Shown here piece by piece: positions 27,914-41,916 of a stretch of DNA of 64,000 nt. Under the pieces are notes generated by a model, which worked only from the letters and a program-made list of their open reading frames with translations, made no database searches and was not told the DNA's origin. The stretch comes from Pithys albifrons albifrons (taxonomy: Eukaryota; Chordata; Aves; Passeriformes; Thamnophilidae). The stretch covers positions 10,713,160-10,777,159 of the forward strand of contig NC_092465.1 in NCBI RefSeq assembly GCF_047495875.1. Reading direction: 5' to 3'. Position numbers and translations under genes: made by a program. Numbering within the stretch: the first letter of the stretch is position 1; each line of letters starts with the position of its first letter.

Positions 27914-27941
27914 AATTAAGGTTACCCAGGCAACCTTAATT
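27914..27941. promoter_or_regulatory. RFX X-box inside a 28-bp near-perfect palindrome
   Basis: The core GTTACCCAGGCAAC (27921-27934) matches the RFX-family X-box layout: GTTACC, a two-base spacer, then GGCAAC. It is flanked by AATTAAG on the left and its exact complement CTTAATT on the right, giving 13-bp arms with a single mismatch around a CA spacer. RFX factors bind this site as dimers in ciliary and neural genes. Whether it is occupied here is unknown. Confidence 0.55.
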
Positions 27942-28489
27942 TTACCCCCATGCATATGCATTTTTACAGTACAGCCCTTGAATACACCACAACATTCAAA
28001 GTTTCTCAAAGTGTCACACACAGAGCAAAGCTCCTGACAGCAATAACCAACTTGTCACATTTTACATGTTGGTGGCTTTTGCCACAGGGAGGAAGCAGAT
28101 TAGGATGCAATCTTTCTTATTGCAACAGTGAATTAATTTCACTCACAATTTAGTACAAAAGTGTGCCCCAACATCCACTTGGGAAGTGAGTTTTCAGCCA
28201 TTTCTTGACCACAGAAAACAGAAAAGGATTTTTATTCCGGCATAAAGTCTGATACCAGCACATTTAAAAATAAATGTTGTCTTTGCTCACAGTTAAAACT
28301 CATGTTCTCCTGTGCTAAACAGATACGTTTGCCCTGTAGTCAGAAAAAGCCTGGATACTGCCTTGAAGAGAGTAGATGAGTTCACTGAGAGACATCCAGG
28401 ACTTGTTAAGCTTTGCTAATTCTGTTTTTCAGCAGGTGAAGACTGTTTCAAGGAATAAACAACAGAAATATTTTCTGAAGTGGAATGGG

Positions 28490-28740
28490 TTTAAATTTAA
28501 AGCAAGTAGGTTTAGATTAGGTATTAGGAAGAAGTTCTCCACTGTAAGGGTGGTGCGGCCCTGGAACGGGTTGCCCACAGAAAATGTGGCTGCCCCATCT
28601 TTGGACATGTTCAAGGCCAGGCTGGATGGGGCTTTGAACAACCCGGTCTAGTGGAAGGTGTCCCTGCCAATGACAGAGGTGTTGGAATGAAATGGTCTTA
28701 AGGTCCATTCCAGCCCAAGCCATTCTATTATTCTATGACA
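28490..28740 (+). mobile_element. CR1 LINE 3' fragment, plus orientation
   Basis: A plus-strand frame keeps the CR1 ORF2 terminus: FRLGIRKKFSTVRVVRPWNG, then LPTENVAAPSLDMFKARLDG. It is followed by the conserved 3' tail (CTAGTGGAAGGTGTCCCTGC, then GGTCCATTCCAGCC) and ends in CCATTCTATTATTCTATGA, the terminal CR1 repeat. This copy is relatively well preserved. The frame extends upstream to 28376, but that part does not look like CR1. Confidence 0.93.
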
Positions 28741-31700
28741 TGCAAACCTTAGAGCTGTAGAGAAAATAAATATAAGTACAGGAATGAAACTAATAAACTG
28801 CCCAGTAGTTGATAAGGAATTTTCACTAATAATCAACCAAATGAAAATACAAATTTCTTCCTCTCCAACATAAGCTGATGAATAAAGAAACACAAATGAA
28901 AACATCTTGAAAACATCTCAGGCTAACTATAATGGTGCATTTTAATTCCAGGAGACTTCCTTCACTTCTGTTTTAACAAGGATCGCAGGCATTTCTGAAA
29001 CACATGTAGGAAAAATATCAATTATTTGTGTTTATCTTATTTGCACTCCACCTCACAGTACATTAAATCATTCAGCATCAGGACAACTTTCCTGAGAAGG
29101 CAAACACTCGTTTTCAGGATCAGAAAAGCCAAAGAGAAATGGTCTAAGTGGCTTCCACTCCCCATGATAACAGGCACAGTAACTCCCTGATACACAAAGG
29201 TCTGTCCCTTCTCCTGCTGCTCCAACAGCAAGGGGCAGACAGTGCTTCAGCTGAAATCAGTTTGAAAATTCCTTCACTCCCATCAGAACAGTGCACTTGG
29301 GAGCACTGAACCTGGACCACAGAGACTTGGCTGCACTCTTCATCTCTGTCTGCCACTCCAGTAAAGGTGTTTCTGCACAGCCCTCTTTCTCTGCCAGCTT
29401 TCCCTTATCTTCTTATTTACACTACAAGCTCTTTGGAGCAGGTTTCCCCTCCAAGTATCTGTTTGTACAATGCAGTAAAGCTTAGTTATGGTCTCTGGGT
29501 ACCCTTGGAATACACATAATAATGAAAAACCTAGCAATAAGACAAAAAACAACTAAGGCAAAGACCTTGACTTGTGCAAAATAATCCATGGCTTGGATAG
29601 GCATAGCTTGTGACAGATTCTTTCCTACTCCTATTAAGTTGATGGCAAAGCTCCCATTAGCTCTAACAACAGCAGGATCAGACCAGGCCTGTGTACACTG
29701 AAAACCTTCAAAAGGCCAAAACCTGTCTAGCTTGAATGACATACAGCATTTCAGTTCCTATGGAAATTTCGAATTCCTACAGAGTGTGGGATGCAGTCAG
29801 TCCCAAGCCATGAGATATATCCATTTCCAAGCATGGAGGCTCCTCAGGGACACAGGCACCTCAGAAGAACTGGATCCTTTATGAGAAACTTCAGTCATCC
29901 AGCCAGTAATACAACAAAAATAATATTTTCCATTCTCACATATTGCTAAGTTGTAAACTGTTCCTTAGATACCTGCACATGGATGGAGCTTATGAGAAAC
30001 ACATGTAAAATCCTGACATGCAAACCCTGTTTATACCTTTACACAAAATAACTACTGAAAAGACCAATTTTCAGAAGATGCCTACTGGGACCTGTCAAGT
30101 ACCCAGTGTGCCAAAGTCATCATCAAGCAGCACACATCAGATGCTGCTCTGCAGCCAAGCCTGCAACATCCCTTGCTAGTTTCCCAGGGCAGGTATCACC
30201 CTGATGGTTGCCTTCAAATGTCACCAAAGACTCACTAAGAGCTTGTTGAGCTTTCCCAATAAAAGAGGGTGAAATTCTCAGGTTTGAGAGAACTCATTAT
30301 ATCCCCGCCTGGTTTAAATCAGTACCGGGTGAGCACGACATCTTTGCAATGTTCACTGGGACATGACAAAGACCTTACTACTCAGCTCAAAGGTAGAAGA
30401 CATGATAAACAGCTCTCCATTTGCAAATCAGCCAGAGGACTCTGTCACATCCTTCTCGTGGGCAACAGGACATGTCTATTTTCACTCAGAACACCAAAAT
30501 AAGGAAAACTCAGCACTTTCTGTCACTAAAACTTGCAGTTCCCAAATACAATACAAATGCATCTGCTTAAACTGGTTGGAATGTTGGGGGTGGGGGGAAC
30601 GTTGTGTTGGTTTGGGTTTTAAACCGTGTGCTTCAACGTAGGACTGTATGAAGGAAGCTCTGTCACAGCTACGGTGACAGGGAATTAATTACATTACTCC
30701 ACCCTTCTCTTACCACCTGTGAAGTGCAGGGGAAAAAGTAAATGGGCACTTGCTTCCAATTATTTTCTCCTACTGTATCTTTTCTGTATCATCTCATGAT
30801 GTCCCTTGGTTGACTTGACCTTTTCACCTTCCAACACAGCAACAAAGAAGTGCATTCAAAATTGAGTTTGTACTTCTTGCAGTGATGCTTCAATGTGACT
30901 AAGCTGGTTTGTATCAATTCTAGGATGACAGAAAGCTGCTTTTACCTTCTTAGATGCACATACTCATTGAAAGTGCACTCACTTCAGCTTTGCACTGTTA
31001 TGTGATTTTAATTCCCAGAGCAGTAAATGTGGCTCTAATATATCACTCAGTGCCTTACCTGATAAAACTGGATTCATTGTAGATGAGCAGTGCTGAAACA
31101 GATTAAAATGTGGTGCTACAGAGCCTGCGTTTACTCAGCAAGAAATTTCCATTTTCTAAATCCACCAAAATGTGTCTCCTTACCTAAAATTAGACCAAAA
31201 TATTCCATCTTCATATCTTTCTTAGTTTTAGCTACAGTTTATTAACAGCAAAAAAGAGCTATAAAACTTATTCTCCGGGCAACAGAATTTTTCCAGAATT
31301 ACGATCAGAGGAGCTGCTTTGTTTTATGTCATTGCAGAGGATCTCATATACTACCATTTAAACCTCCATCTAGTCCACACACAAGCTGGCCCGGCATTCC
31401 CTGTATTTTTAAAGAAATTCAATTTCTCAGCCCATTTTACAAGCTGTTTGTTAATTTGTTTAATTATTAGTGAGCAGGTAAGAAATATCTGACGAAAAAA
31501 GTGTGCTCTGCAAGAACTGATAGATGTGCAAATGGAAGTGTCTCTTTTGTTGAATACAAATAATATTTTTAGCATGAAACCAGCAGCATAATGTCCCCGC
31601 TGAATTTAGGATACAATTAGAAGAACTGTGTTGTCTTGGTCCTTTGGTAAATACTCTTTGAAGATTTCTGAGGTCATTTGCAAGATGAATGTTTAAATCA

Positions 31701-34700
31701 GCAGTTATAAACATAAATGCCTAATGAAGGTGCTGAACAAACTGTACTTTGACTAACTCCAAATTATAAATTTGAAGCTGGGAGTTGACAAACTGAGTAT
31801 TATCACACATACAGAAAAACAACAGAGTGGGTACCTCCCTCACCTTGTTTTTAGAATCATGCACCAGTGCAATGGTGAACAAGAAATCTCATCCATCACT
31901 GTCTAAAAGAGAAATCTGAAATTAAAATTTGGACAATTTCAGCTCTTTTTAAAAAACATTAGAAGCTTTTAATCCACCAGCTCTTTAGAAAAGTATGTGA
32001 TCTTCAACTGTTAAAAATCACCCTCCAAAGCTATCAGTGTTAGAAAGCACAAATGTGTCCAGGATACAAAGAAATTCCCTACAGGACAACAAAGAAAAGG
32101 AAAGAAAAGTGAGGGGACTTTCAGTGGTCTCGTCGTTGAGGGATGGACGAAGACAACAGCTTTAAGTGGAATCTCAGAACCTCACTCACATGTGCCAAAA
32201 GCTCCAGTCAGACAAGCTTAAGGGGACATCCAACTTCTTATTTCCTAAAAGCTAAGTTATCATATCTTAAGACTAGCAGGTAGCTCTCTGGAGATCACTA
32301 CCTCCTATCTGATGGCAACTGTTTAGAGCCATGTGTTGCCAATGCCAGAACTCAGGAAACAAAGACACCACCCAAGTATCTTGGGTGTTTTATTAGAAGA
32401 TTTTTTTAAAAGATGCAACCACAGAGTGTAGCTTATCCTAGTGAAGTGTTCAACTTCATCTCTACCATCATGCAATTAGTGAGCTCAACATTTGATGTGT
32501 AGACCTGCACATACCACCAGAATGACCAATACAGCCAGATTTGATTGAGGCCTCAAATTATTTGCCTTAAATAAATAAGTCAAGTGCCTCTGCTTGCCAC
32601 CCAACCACAAGGGTAACAACTTCACTATCAGTGAGGGTCTCATGGTGTTCTGCTTTCATTTGGAGGACAAAGAGGCAAGTAAGCTCCTGCAGGAGTCTGG
32701 GCAGTGCACTGACATTGATGGAGCAGTATGAAGGCTTGGTGCTGAAAACTCAGGTTTCTGGACTGCCTGGCAGGTGCTTATAAGGACTGCTATTATTACG
32801 ACAGTGTTTTTCTTCTTTTCTTTGAAATCCAACAAAGCAGGCCCAGGCTGTTATGACCTGCACCAGCAGATCAGATATGATTCTCTGATCTTTCTGTTGC
32901 TGAAGAGAACACAGACACATTCCCTTCAGTTCTCACTTCTATGAAACTCAGACAGCTTCTCTAACCATTACCCTCCCCAAGCTGTCTGAGGACACTTCAT
33001 GGGTGACAGTGGAGTTATTTCACCCAGCACAGCCAGCAGCTTTCTGCTTGCTTGAGGCAACAGAAGGAGGGAGCTTAAGGGAGCCAGGCTGACCAGCTTC
33101 TCACTGGTTTCTTGGTTGCAATCCAACCCATCAACAGGCCAGCAATCCCTCAGAGGCTCCAGCTCTGTGAAAGCCTTTCCCTGTCCTCCTTTATGGTTTA
33201 CTCAGAGAGGATCAGATACAATGCTCAAGCAAAACTTGGACTATTCAGACACAGGGTTTAATTTTTATTACAAGAGGCTGTGGTGGGAGAACAGAGGCCC
33301 TGAAGTCGGGCAGGAGAAAATTGGCCCCAGTTCTGTTCTCCCACCACTGTCAAATCCCAGCATTTCATTCACCTCTCCATGCCTCAGTGCCATCTGTAAG
33401 ACAGAGATGCTAATAATCCCCACATCTCACAGCTGTTCTATGAATTAACTGGCCAGGGCTCAGCAGTGTTTCAGTGATGACAGGCACTAAACAGGACATA
33501 CACAGCATCACCTCTTTTCTTTGTCAGCTTATTAACTACTGCTTGTATTCTCCTGGCCTTGCAACTGAGCGTGTTTGAATTGCTGAAATACACAAATAAA
33601 TGAGAGCAAATAACCTTTCCGTGCCTATGAATCAACCATCTGTCACATTCTTGGGTATGACAAAACTTTTAATCAATATATAATTTTCACCCTGTTTTAA
33701 TGAGTGTTGCTGTATTGCTACCCTACTGCTGAGTGCAGTTATGTCTCCTGTTGGGCTGGTGTTAAACAGTTCTGTAATGGGAGACGATGCCAGCCCAAAA
33801 CCTTCATCTTTCAGCTGTACCTGATAATCCTGCACACATAAACTGCATGTTTATATTACATATTCCACTCAGCTTCCTAAATGGGACACAGCAACAGTTT
33901 GATAACCATAGCAGATCCTAAAATATTAAAAAGCAGTCATGGTAGTTTTTGCAGAAATTTTTCAAGAATAACCAAGGAAGTTTCTATAGAGGTTTTTTTC
34001 AGACTAAGTGGACTTCTCTCACACCATCTGGGCTTTATCTCCTTCTGTTGCAATTTAAGGATCACATTAAACAAATACTTAAATGGGAGACATCCGAGGA
34101 ATAGTTACCTTGAGAGAAGGGGATTTGGGATGGTTCTCTACCTTCTGGGTCAGGAATAACTAGAACTGGGAGGAAAAAGGCTGTTGCCTAATGCTGGATT
34201 TTAGTATTGAAAAACCTGGTTTTCTTCCAAAAGAAAAATGGGGCCCTAGTGGCTTGGCAGCCTGTTCCTGAGCCACAGCCCCTGTGATGCCAAGATCCTC
34301 GGCCCCACAGTGGTTTGCATGTCCTGGCACCCTGTACCCTCCCAAGAGGGCACTGCCAATCCCACAGCGGCTCGCGGGGCTGGCAGGCTCCACAGCAGGG
34401 ACCCTGGGAAAGGTCCAAATTCTCTCACAATTTCAGCTATATCAAACCATGTCAGCAAAATATGCAGTTCTTTTCAAAGCAGGAAATCCAGTGAAAGAAA
34501 TTTCTCTTATCAGCTTTAATGTAAATCAGACAGTTCAGGATAGGGTGGGGTGAAGTCAGATCTCATGATCAAGTAAGATCAAGTTCATGGCTGCATGTGG
34601 TCTCCTTGCAACTTGTGCAAAAATAGCTTTTGCAGTCCAGCTTTTGCATACTCTGCTTCAAAAAAAGTGTGACTGGAGGTTTAAGAATTTGGATAAAATG

Positions 34701-37700
34701 TAATTGGGTATTATTGTTAAGGAGGGGAAAAAACCCAAAACCACAACCAAAAAAAACCCAAACCAAACCCAACTAAAACAACCCATTAAAAACATAGAAA
34801 AGCCACAGTCAACAAAGCACAACCACCAAATAAATATAATTTCCATATTTCCATATCATCACTTTGTAGGAATGTGATTTAAAATTTAAATTCTAACTTT
34901 CCTTCTGCAGCCTCCCAGTCCAGCACAGAGCAGCAGAGAGAGAAAGCACAGCAGAGCAAGAACATGCTTAGGTGTGATGAGAGGGATAGACTGAGCGGTC
35001 CCTCATTCCACGCATGGAGAATGGCCTCTTGTAACCTGTGGTTCTATTTTTTGGTTCTCAAACAGTTAAAAAGCACTGTGTGACTTGGTATGAAGGCAAA
35101 ATTACAGACAGGAGCAATTAGTCAGCCCATGCAAACTGTCACAGGCTATTTTGTAGGGGCACAACTGTGAATAAACTGCAATAGACGGAACCGGATGAAG
35201 GACAGAGGAGATACTGACTCACTGGACCACGGCACAAGAAATTAAAGCTCAGACATTTCAGCTGCCTTCCCAACAGTACCCAAAGTGTTCATGCTGCATC
35301 CTCAGCATAGGGAGGATCCAGGTCTGGAGGGCAGCTTGGCACCAGCTGAGGCTGGTGCTGGTCCTGGACAGAGCAGAGCCCCGTGGGCTCACACTGAGCC
35401 TTGTCTTTCCTGGTGCAGCCACAGTGCTGAGGGGCTGTGACTCACAACACCCAGACTATCCATATGGGAGTCAGCTGAGCCCACATGCACCAGGATGGAG
35501 CAGCAACGGGGAGGCCACATAAAATCCCCCACTTCACACACAGATAAACAAAGCCCAGATGGCCCTGGGGAGAGGCAGAGGGAAGCCTCTCTGTATGTGC
35601 ACACTTTGTGATTTGGGGAAAAGTTGCAGATAGCAGGGGACAGAGCTTTGCTACATCAGCAGACAGATGCGAACATGAGCAAGCCTCCAATATTGCTGCT
35701 ACACTACTGCTTTTAATCTCTGCTAGAACAGCAATGAAAGAAAGGATCAGGAGACTGGAAGAAAAGGGAAATTTTGGTGGTTGGAGCAGACCTGGCTGGT
35801 TCAGTAAATCACCAATCTCTGTTTCTTCTGCTGCAGACTGATCTAATCTTACCAAAGGCATTGGCAAAGCTCTCACTGACTTAACTGAAAGAAAGATTAC
35901 TGAAAACAACTACACTAGAGGTGTCAGGAACCCAAATTCTAACTAACAGTTTAATAACCTACAAAGGTCTTGCTGCTTCTGTAAAGGACCATAACATTTT
36001 ACAGCATTGACATTTTATCTGCTCATGAATTCACCCCATGAAGAACAAACTGAGGCAAAAAAAGGGTCTGAGACATATTGTTTAATACTTGCCAGAGCTG
36101 CATTTATCATTCTGAGCTCCTAATTGCACAGTTTAGAGAAAACATATTTTTCCTTCTCAGATTTTCTCTGCTCTAGGCTGCACGTCTGAGACATTAAGTG
36201 AACTACTCTATCACAGCACCTGATCACCAAACTAAGCAATAAAAGCAACCATACAGAGCAAAAGTCACAGAGAACTGACCTTTTGTTGCTACCACAGCCT
36301 TATTTGGTGCGGAAGCTCAAACATGCCATTATTAATTAATAAACCAGAAGTATTTCTACTCTTAGGTTGTTCAGAACAGATAAAACTACCTCATTGTTTG
36401 TGCTGCATGAGCATCACTACAGGCTGCTCTTCAAAGGTCCAGCTCCCATCACAGGTGTAAGGAAGCTCCAGGTAAACACCTGTACGAGCTGTGCTGCATC
36501 TTGTACACTCTGAAAGCTACAGCCAACATCTCAGACATCTATTCCACATTCCTAAACAAGTGACTTCATTTGCAGATGCCCAAGAGAACTGTGTTATTGC
36601 TCTTTCTCAAAATGCAGTCTCAACTCATAGCCAAGTCCAAAATGTAGCTATGTGTCTAACAATTGGATCTGCAATCTGAATCTTCTAACATAAGCATCCA
36701 CAAAGCTCAGGTATCAAAACTCATTTTCACAGTGATGGAGAAGACACGACCTTTACGTGTTGCTTACATATTGCAATGTTTGGTACTTACAACACCTGGG
36801 TCGTTTTAGGTACTCAGTAAGGCTGGTTTGGGATTTTTGTTTGATTGTCTGTGGTTTTGTTTAATGCACTGGAGATACTTAGAACATTAGTTACTAAAGG
36901 CTCAGCAATGCTGTGAATTTGTCAGCATAAGTACACTTCAGCAGCCTGGCGAATGCTACTTAAAGGTGTTCACATGTCAGCAACTCCTGCTGGTCTAAAG
37001 GAGAAAGGATAGATAACCATCAATTTCTGCATTAGCTGAGGGAATACTCCAGGTAAAGCAGGAATTAACCTTCAGAAAACTAAGAACAAAATACCTCACT
37101 CAAGGCACAATATAAATTGATGCCAAATTGCAACCAAATGCACCAGAAGATGTTCATCACACTTTAATAGTAGGCTTTAAACAACAGGGGTTGACAAATT
37201 CGAAGGTGAAAGGGGAAAAAAAAATCTCAAGCTGTTTCCCCCAATATCAATATTTCTTTGTAAAGTACCAAAAACATACAAATAATGTCCAGATTTTCAA
37301 ATCCATCATGAAGGTTTGGGTTTTTTTTCCTTTTCAGGACATGAACCTTGGACAAAAACAAAGTGGGCCTCCTTTTTAGACAGCTCAGTATCTGCATCAG
37401 AAAATCAGTATTATTTAAGATCTATACACAGAGCAACTTTGCTGTTGGGATACAGAGAGATATATATGATATTGGGGAAAAAGCCCAAACCACATCTGGC
37501 AGCAATTCTACAGAATGAAGCTGAGTGTTACAAAGGACAACTTGTAGCAATACACTGTGCCACCCTGGCAATGTGTAAATGCAGAACCTGCACTAATGCC
37601 AAGGCACTCCAACCTGCACTTGTAAGTCATGCCCTGCATAGATGGGTCTGTATCTATTGCCAGCTCTTCTAAGCAATCCCAAAGGAATCATTCCAGCCTG

Positions 37701-40438
37701 AAGGAAACACTTTTTCCGACACTTTAAGCCACAGCCAGGTCAGTGTTCTCTCTATGGTTCTGGTCACGCCCATGGGACAAGTCAAACAGGAAAAATCGTA
37801 CATCTGAATTTACGTTTTTTGAATGTGAAACTAGAACTCCTAGAATAAATCAGATTTATATTCCACATGTTCTGCAAGCCATGCAAACACAGATATTCCT
37901 CTTCTCCTACTGCAGGCTGCTGCCTTTCCACAGCCCAACGTCCAGTATTTGTGTTAATCCTCTCTGTGCCCCTTCCAGGGCAAGGCCTGTGTTTTCATGC
38001 TGCACTATCCTGACTAGCCCTGCTGTGACAACACTGAAACATGTGAAGGAGCACTGGGAGAGGAACACAATCCCCGCAGAGAAACAGAGAGGATGTGAAG
38101 ACAAGTTAAAAAGCTGGAACCATTCAAATAGGAGCAAGGCTGAATGATGCTCAAACCAGGCACAGGGCAAATAAACCCAGTTTTCCTAAATTAACTTATT
38201 TTCCTAAAGAGCTGGACAATAAACTAGACAAGAAAGTGTGACCATGATGTAGGAAGAAAAAGAGAAAAAAGAAGACATTTGCCAAGAGTTCTCTAGAAAC
38301 TGATTTTCCACTAAGGAAGTAATAAGTATTGAGAATCACCTGTAAGATTTTTCAAACACATTCAGTGAAACATCCAAGTGTCACAGGGATTACATTTTTC
38401 AAAGGAAATAAAGTAAATGGGGAAGGAAATTACATAATGAATGGATTTTTTCCTTTTAATTCTTCACATTTTACTTCAGAAACAGAAATACACTCATATA
38501 CACAGGAAAATATCCTTTTCCTCTTAGACATCCTAAATCACATTCAGTGGACAGATTATGGGCATACAGACCTACTGTGAGGGTACAGAAGAGGAGAAGG
38601 AAACTCTGACCTTTATTTCACTACTTTGTTTCTTAAGGCAAGAGCTTCTGACATGAATAGTCACATCTTTGGCCTCAAAACAAAAATACTAACCAAAAAC
38701 CACAAAAGACAATGCAGCAAGAACTAGCCCCAGTTTCCAAACCCCTTTTTAAGAACTACCAGCAGGCTCCAGAAAATTTTAAGAAGTTGGTAATAACTAT
38801 TCAAAATCTTGGCTTAAAACCCAGTTGCCAGGTTTTTTCCTAATTGCTTCATTTTAACGTGGTGTAGCACATCTTCTGGAGTGATCAGCAGTGTGTAACA
38901 AACTCCCAGGGGACTCAGGTGGCCTCCTGCAGCAGGATCAGATCACTCTGAGATGTGACCCAAGGGAGGATTTTGACAGCTGCTGGAAGGAAGACAACAA
39001 TTCCCACTTGAAGACAGTTTCAATAAAGTTGTGATAACCGCACCACAGGTGAGCACTGCTCACATTGTCCCAAGTGAGGGTTGGGATGCCATCCCCAGAG
39101 CCCTGCAGGTTGTGCTTGTCACTACTTGGTACCTTGTTTGTTTCCTCTGTGTCACTTGGCTGAGCTTCATTTTTTTTATCATCTCTCCTCATTGAAGAAA
39201 TTCCAAATTTACAACTACAGGAAAATTAGGCTCCATTTACTTCTGCTCAAGTTTTGCACTCCATCACAAAATAAAATAAATAATAAACAGCTTAATCTCA
39301 CCTAAACTGCTATGAGACATGACAGCGAATCTGTCACTCTCATAACCCAACACCACATGTATCTGTCTTTCCTTGCCATAACTTTCTGCTCGAGCAGCAG
39401 GAATATGACAGCTGTACCATGCACTGGCATATTCACAACACTAAACCTCCCCAGAGTAGCTTGATGAAGGGATGAAAGCTCCATACCCCTCAGTGACACA
39501 AAGTCAGGAAGGGAGATAAATCCCCAAGTGCCTTGGTGGCTAACAGCCCTCTGCACAGTTTGGTGGATAAACACTGCAAGGGAGCAGGAGGGAGCAGAGC
39601 TTGCAGTCTGCAGCCTCTGCTGTCCTTCTGCAACTGTGATACTTCATGACTTCCAAATAGCAAGAAAATTGACTGCAGCTACATGGTAAATTGCTGCTTT
39701 CCCACACATACACTATATATTCGTGCTATATTGTGCAATATTTGTCAACAGGAACAGGGGATTTTCTTTTATTTCAAGGCATCTTTGAAGCAAATAAGTG
39801 AAGTAGAGAGGAATTGTAATCTTGAAAAAATTACATTACTGATTTCCAAGTATCCTACACGGACAGCAGCCCTGGAACCTCTTTAACCTATCAGACTCCC
39901 AATATAATTTTTTTTAAAAATATAAAAATATGCAGGGAATTCACTATGTTTTATTACTGGGAATCTTGCTTTTCTACTTCTCATATACCCGCCTCACACA
40001 TTGCAATCGCACAGGCAGGAGTTGATGCAAATATCTTTGGGTCTTCTTGCAGCCTTTGAAACCATTCCATATGCACCAGTGGCAGAGATCCCTGAGGGCC
40101 CCTTCCCACCACGCTGCCAAATCTCTAAGCCTTGTTCCACGCTACTTAGGGTATCAATTGACTTTCTCTGCTTACATTGCTACACTTAACCCAGGATCTC
40201 TAAATTGCCCTTGTCTTTTAAACTATTTATTCTTACTAACAATGTAACCAAGGGCTTCTAATTTTAGTAATAGGCCCTACCATAAATACCTATATTAGAT
40301 GCAGGAATATGAAGTAGGACAACAGGAGGTGCATTACATCAGGGAGCCTATCTGCCCTCATCCCACAGAGAAGTGAATAAATGGTGATCTGGACCATCTT
40401 TGCGACAAGAAAAAACTCTTGGCTCTTGAAGGCATTAT
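28741..40438. other. Non-coding stretch between two CR1 fragments
   Basis: AT-rich with no recognised gene. A GC-richer patch at 34240-34420 has overlapping open frames in several phases on both strands, which argues for composition and not coding. A 155-codon minus-strand frame (35442-35909) shows no family resemblance. The A/C-rich tract near 34760 is the only clear repeat. Confidence 0.6.
34724..34796 (+). repeat. A/C-rich low-complexity tract
   Basis: AAACCC/AACCA-type sequence with only A and C over most of its length, giving a T/G-rich minus strand. A similar shorter tract lies at 11540-11572. Neither shows a strict repeat unit. Confidence 0.75.
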
Positions 40439-40740
40439 AAAATCATAGAATTGCTGAGGTCTAAAAACACCTATAAGATCATCAAGTCCAAATGGTGACC
40501 CAGCACTGCCAAGGTCACCACTAACCATGTCCCTAAGTGCCACATCTACACATTCTGAACACCTCCAGGGTTGTTGACTCCATCACTTCCCTTGGTAGCC
40601 TGATCCAATGCTTTTGGCAAAGAACTTTTCCCTAATATCCAATCAAAACCTCCCCTTGTCTTATTCCTTGTTACTTGGGAGACAAGACCGGTCCCAATCT
40701 TGCTACAACCTCCTTTCAGGTAGTTGTAGAGAGTTAGGTT
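40439..40740 (-). mobile_element. CR1 LINE 3' fragment, minus orientation
   Basis: Opens with AAAATCATAGAATTGC, followed by the characteristic block GACCTCAGCAATTCTATGATT on the minus strand. A minus-strand reading retains LYNYLKGGCSKIGTGLVSQV and a Thr-Arg-Gly-type follow-on, recognisable as the CR1 ORF2 end. Similarity stops near 40740, inside the element, so it is 5'-truncated. Several indels break the frame. Confidence 0.9.
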
Positions 40741-41898
40741 GTTTGGCAGGGGCAGGGGCAGAGGGAATTGTTTCCTTTGAGAACACATGGAGATTTAGTC
40801 TTGAGGAGAAAAGACAATGCAGAAAGAGCTGTGCATATCACCTAAGGACTTTCTGCTCTACCTTTTGCAACTGGACTTGCCCATCCCACATGGGCCCTTG
40901 TAACCACCAGCACGCTTGCAGCAAGCATGGGTAGAGCCCTTCCCAAATCTTCATTTGCAAAGCCTAGCCATGGTGATGATGATCAATAGAAACACTTTAA
41001 AAAGTTAAAATTCATTTAGACCACTTAGATTTAAACCTTTCTACAAAATATTGGCAATTCATACATTTGAGGTATGTGGTTTATGGGTCAAAATAAATCC
41101 TTCTGGTGGACATCTTTCCACAAGGAATCATGTTCACATAGAGCAATATTGCTTCTGAAGGTTTACTTGAGCTTCAGATGTCTGTACATAAAGTGTAAAA
41201 GTCAAGTGCATCCATCATCTAAGTTACTCAGCCAGCACATCCACAAGGGAATCACATGCAACTCCACTGGTTGTGCCCACACCAGTCTTCACAAGCTGGC
41301 TCAGGAGCAGACACAAGTACAACATGGGAGTAGAGCTGCATGTCTAATCTCTACTTGTAGAAGCTTCCCCCAAAAGCCACCTGGGGAAATTCCTGCAAGA
41401 AGCCAACCAACAGCCAGCTATGTATGTTCCTCGAAGCTACATCTCTGTTATGCTGAAACCATGCCAAAATGCCAGGCACACCTATGCACATCCATGCAAT
41501 CCCATAAGCTCCAAGATATGGACCTCATCTTCCCCTAGTACCAAATCTGCAGGTTCACTGAAATACTACATGACAACTGGTTTTACTGGTTGGTGCTCCC
41601 ATAATGCAGGGGCATACCCAACTCCAGGTAAAATTCCTCCTACTGAACCATTCCAACTGACTAGAAGCATGTCGGGTGCTTCAGAGAAACACAGACATAA
41701 CCCTGGCCCTGCCAGCACTCAGAAACAAAAATAAGACAAATCTGTAATAAAGTGCATCATTATTCCATGAGTGGAGACATTAACATGCAGACAAGGCAGA
41801 AAGAGAGGGAAGAGGCCACTCCACCAGAGCATCCATCAGTCACTGTGGCACGAACAGAGCTGACAGCTCCATTAACTCTGGCACATGCAGCTCCCGGG

Positions 41899-41916
41899 TT
41901 TGCTTGTTTGTTTGTT
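41899..41916 (+). repeat. TTTG tetranucleotide repeat
   Basis: About four units of TTTG with one substitution, beginning directly after CTCCCGGG. Confidence 0.75.

Larger units (their letters stand above)
7261..28489. other. Non-coding stretch with scattered motifs and simple repeats
   Basis: No coding exon or RNA gene could be supported. Frames up to about 140 codons (for example minus strand 11755-12183) are mixtures of hydrophobic and Cys/Ser/Pro-rich runs typical of chance translation. Contents listed separately are the faint CR1 near 11700, several homopolymers, the regulatory candidates near 13300 and 16600, the CTCF-like and CArG sites, and the RFX palindrome near 27930. Confidence 0.6.

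Noticed and set aside
28376..28489. Upstream part of the frame that continues into the plus-strand CR1 copy
   Set aside because: It reads on in frame but lacks CR1 similarity, so it is likely unrelated flanking sequence.
34240..34420. GC-richer patch with open frames in several phases on both strands
   Set aside because: Only a few CpGs, no splice signals in a sensible arrangement, and simultaneous openness in many frames indicates composition.
35442..35909. A 155-codon minus-strand frame
   Set aside because: No recognisable domain, no splice or start context of note, and other frames overlap it on both strands; consistent with chance.
41074..41538. A 154-codon plus-strand frame
   Set aside because: Cys/His/Ser-rich without spaced zinc-finger patterns or a CpG-associated start; overlaps another frame in a different phase.
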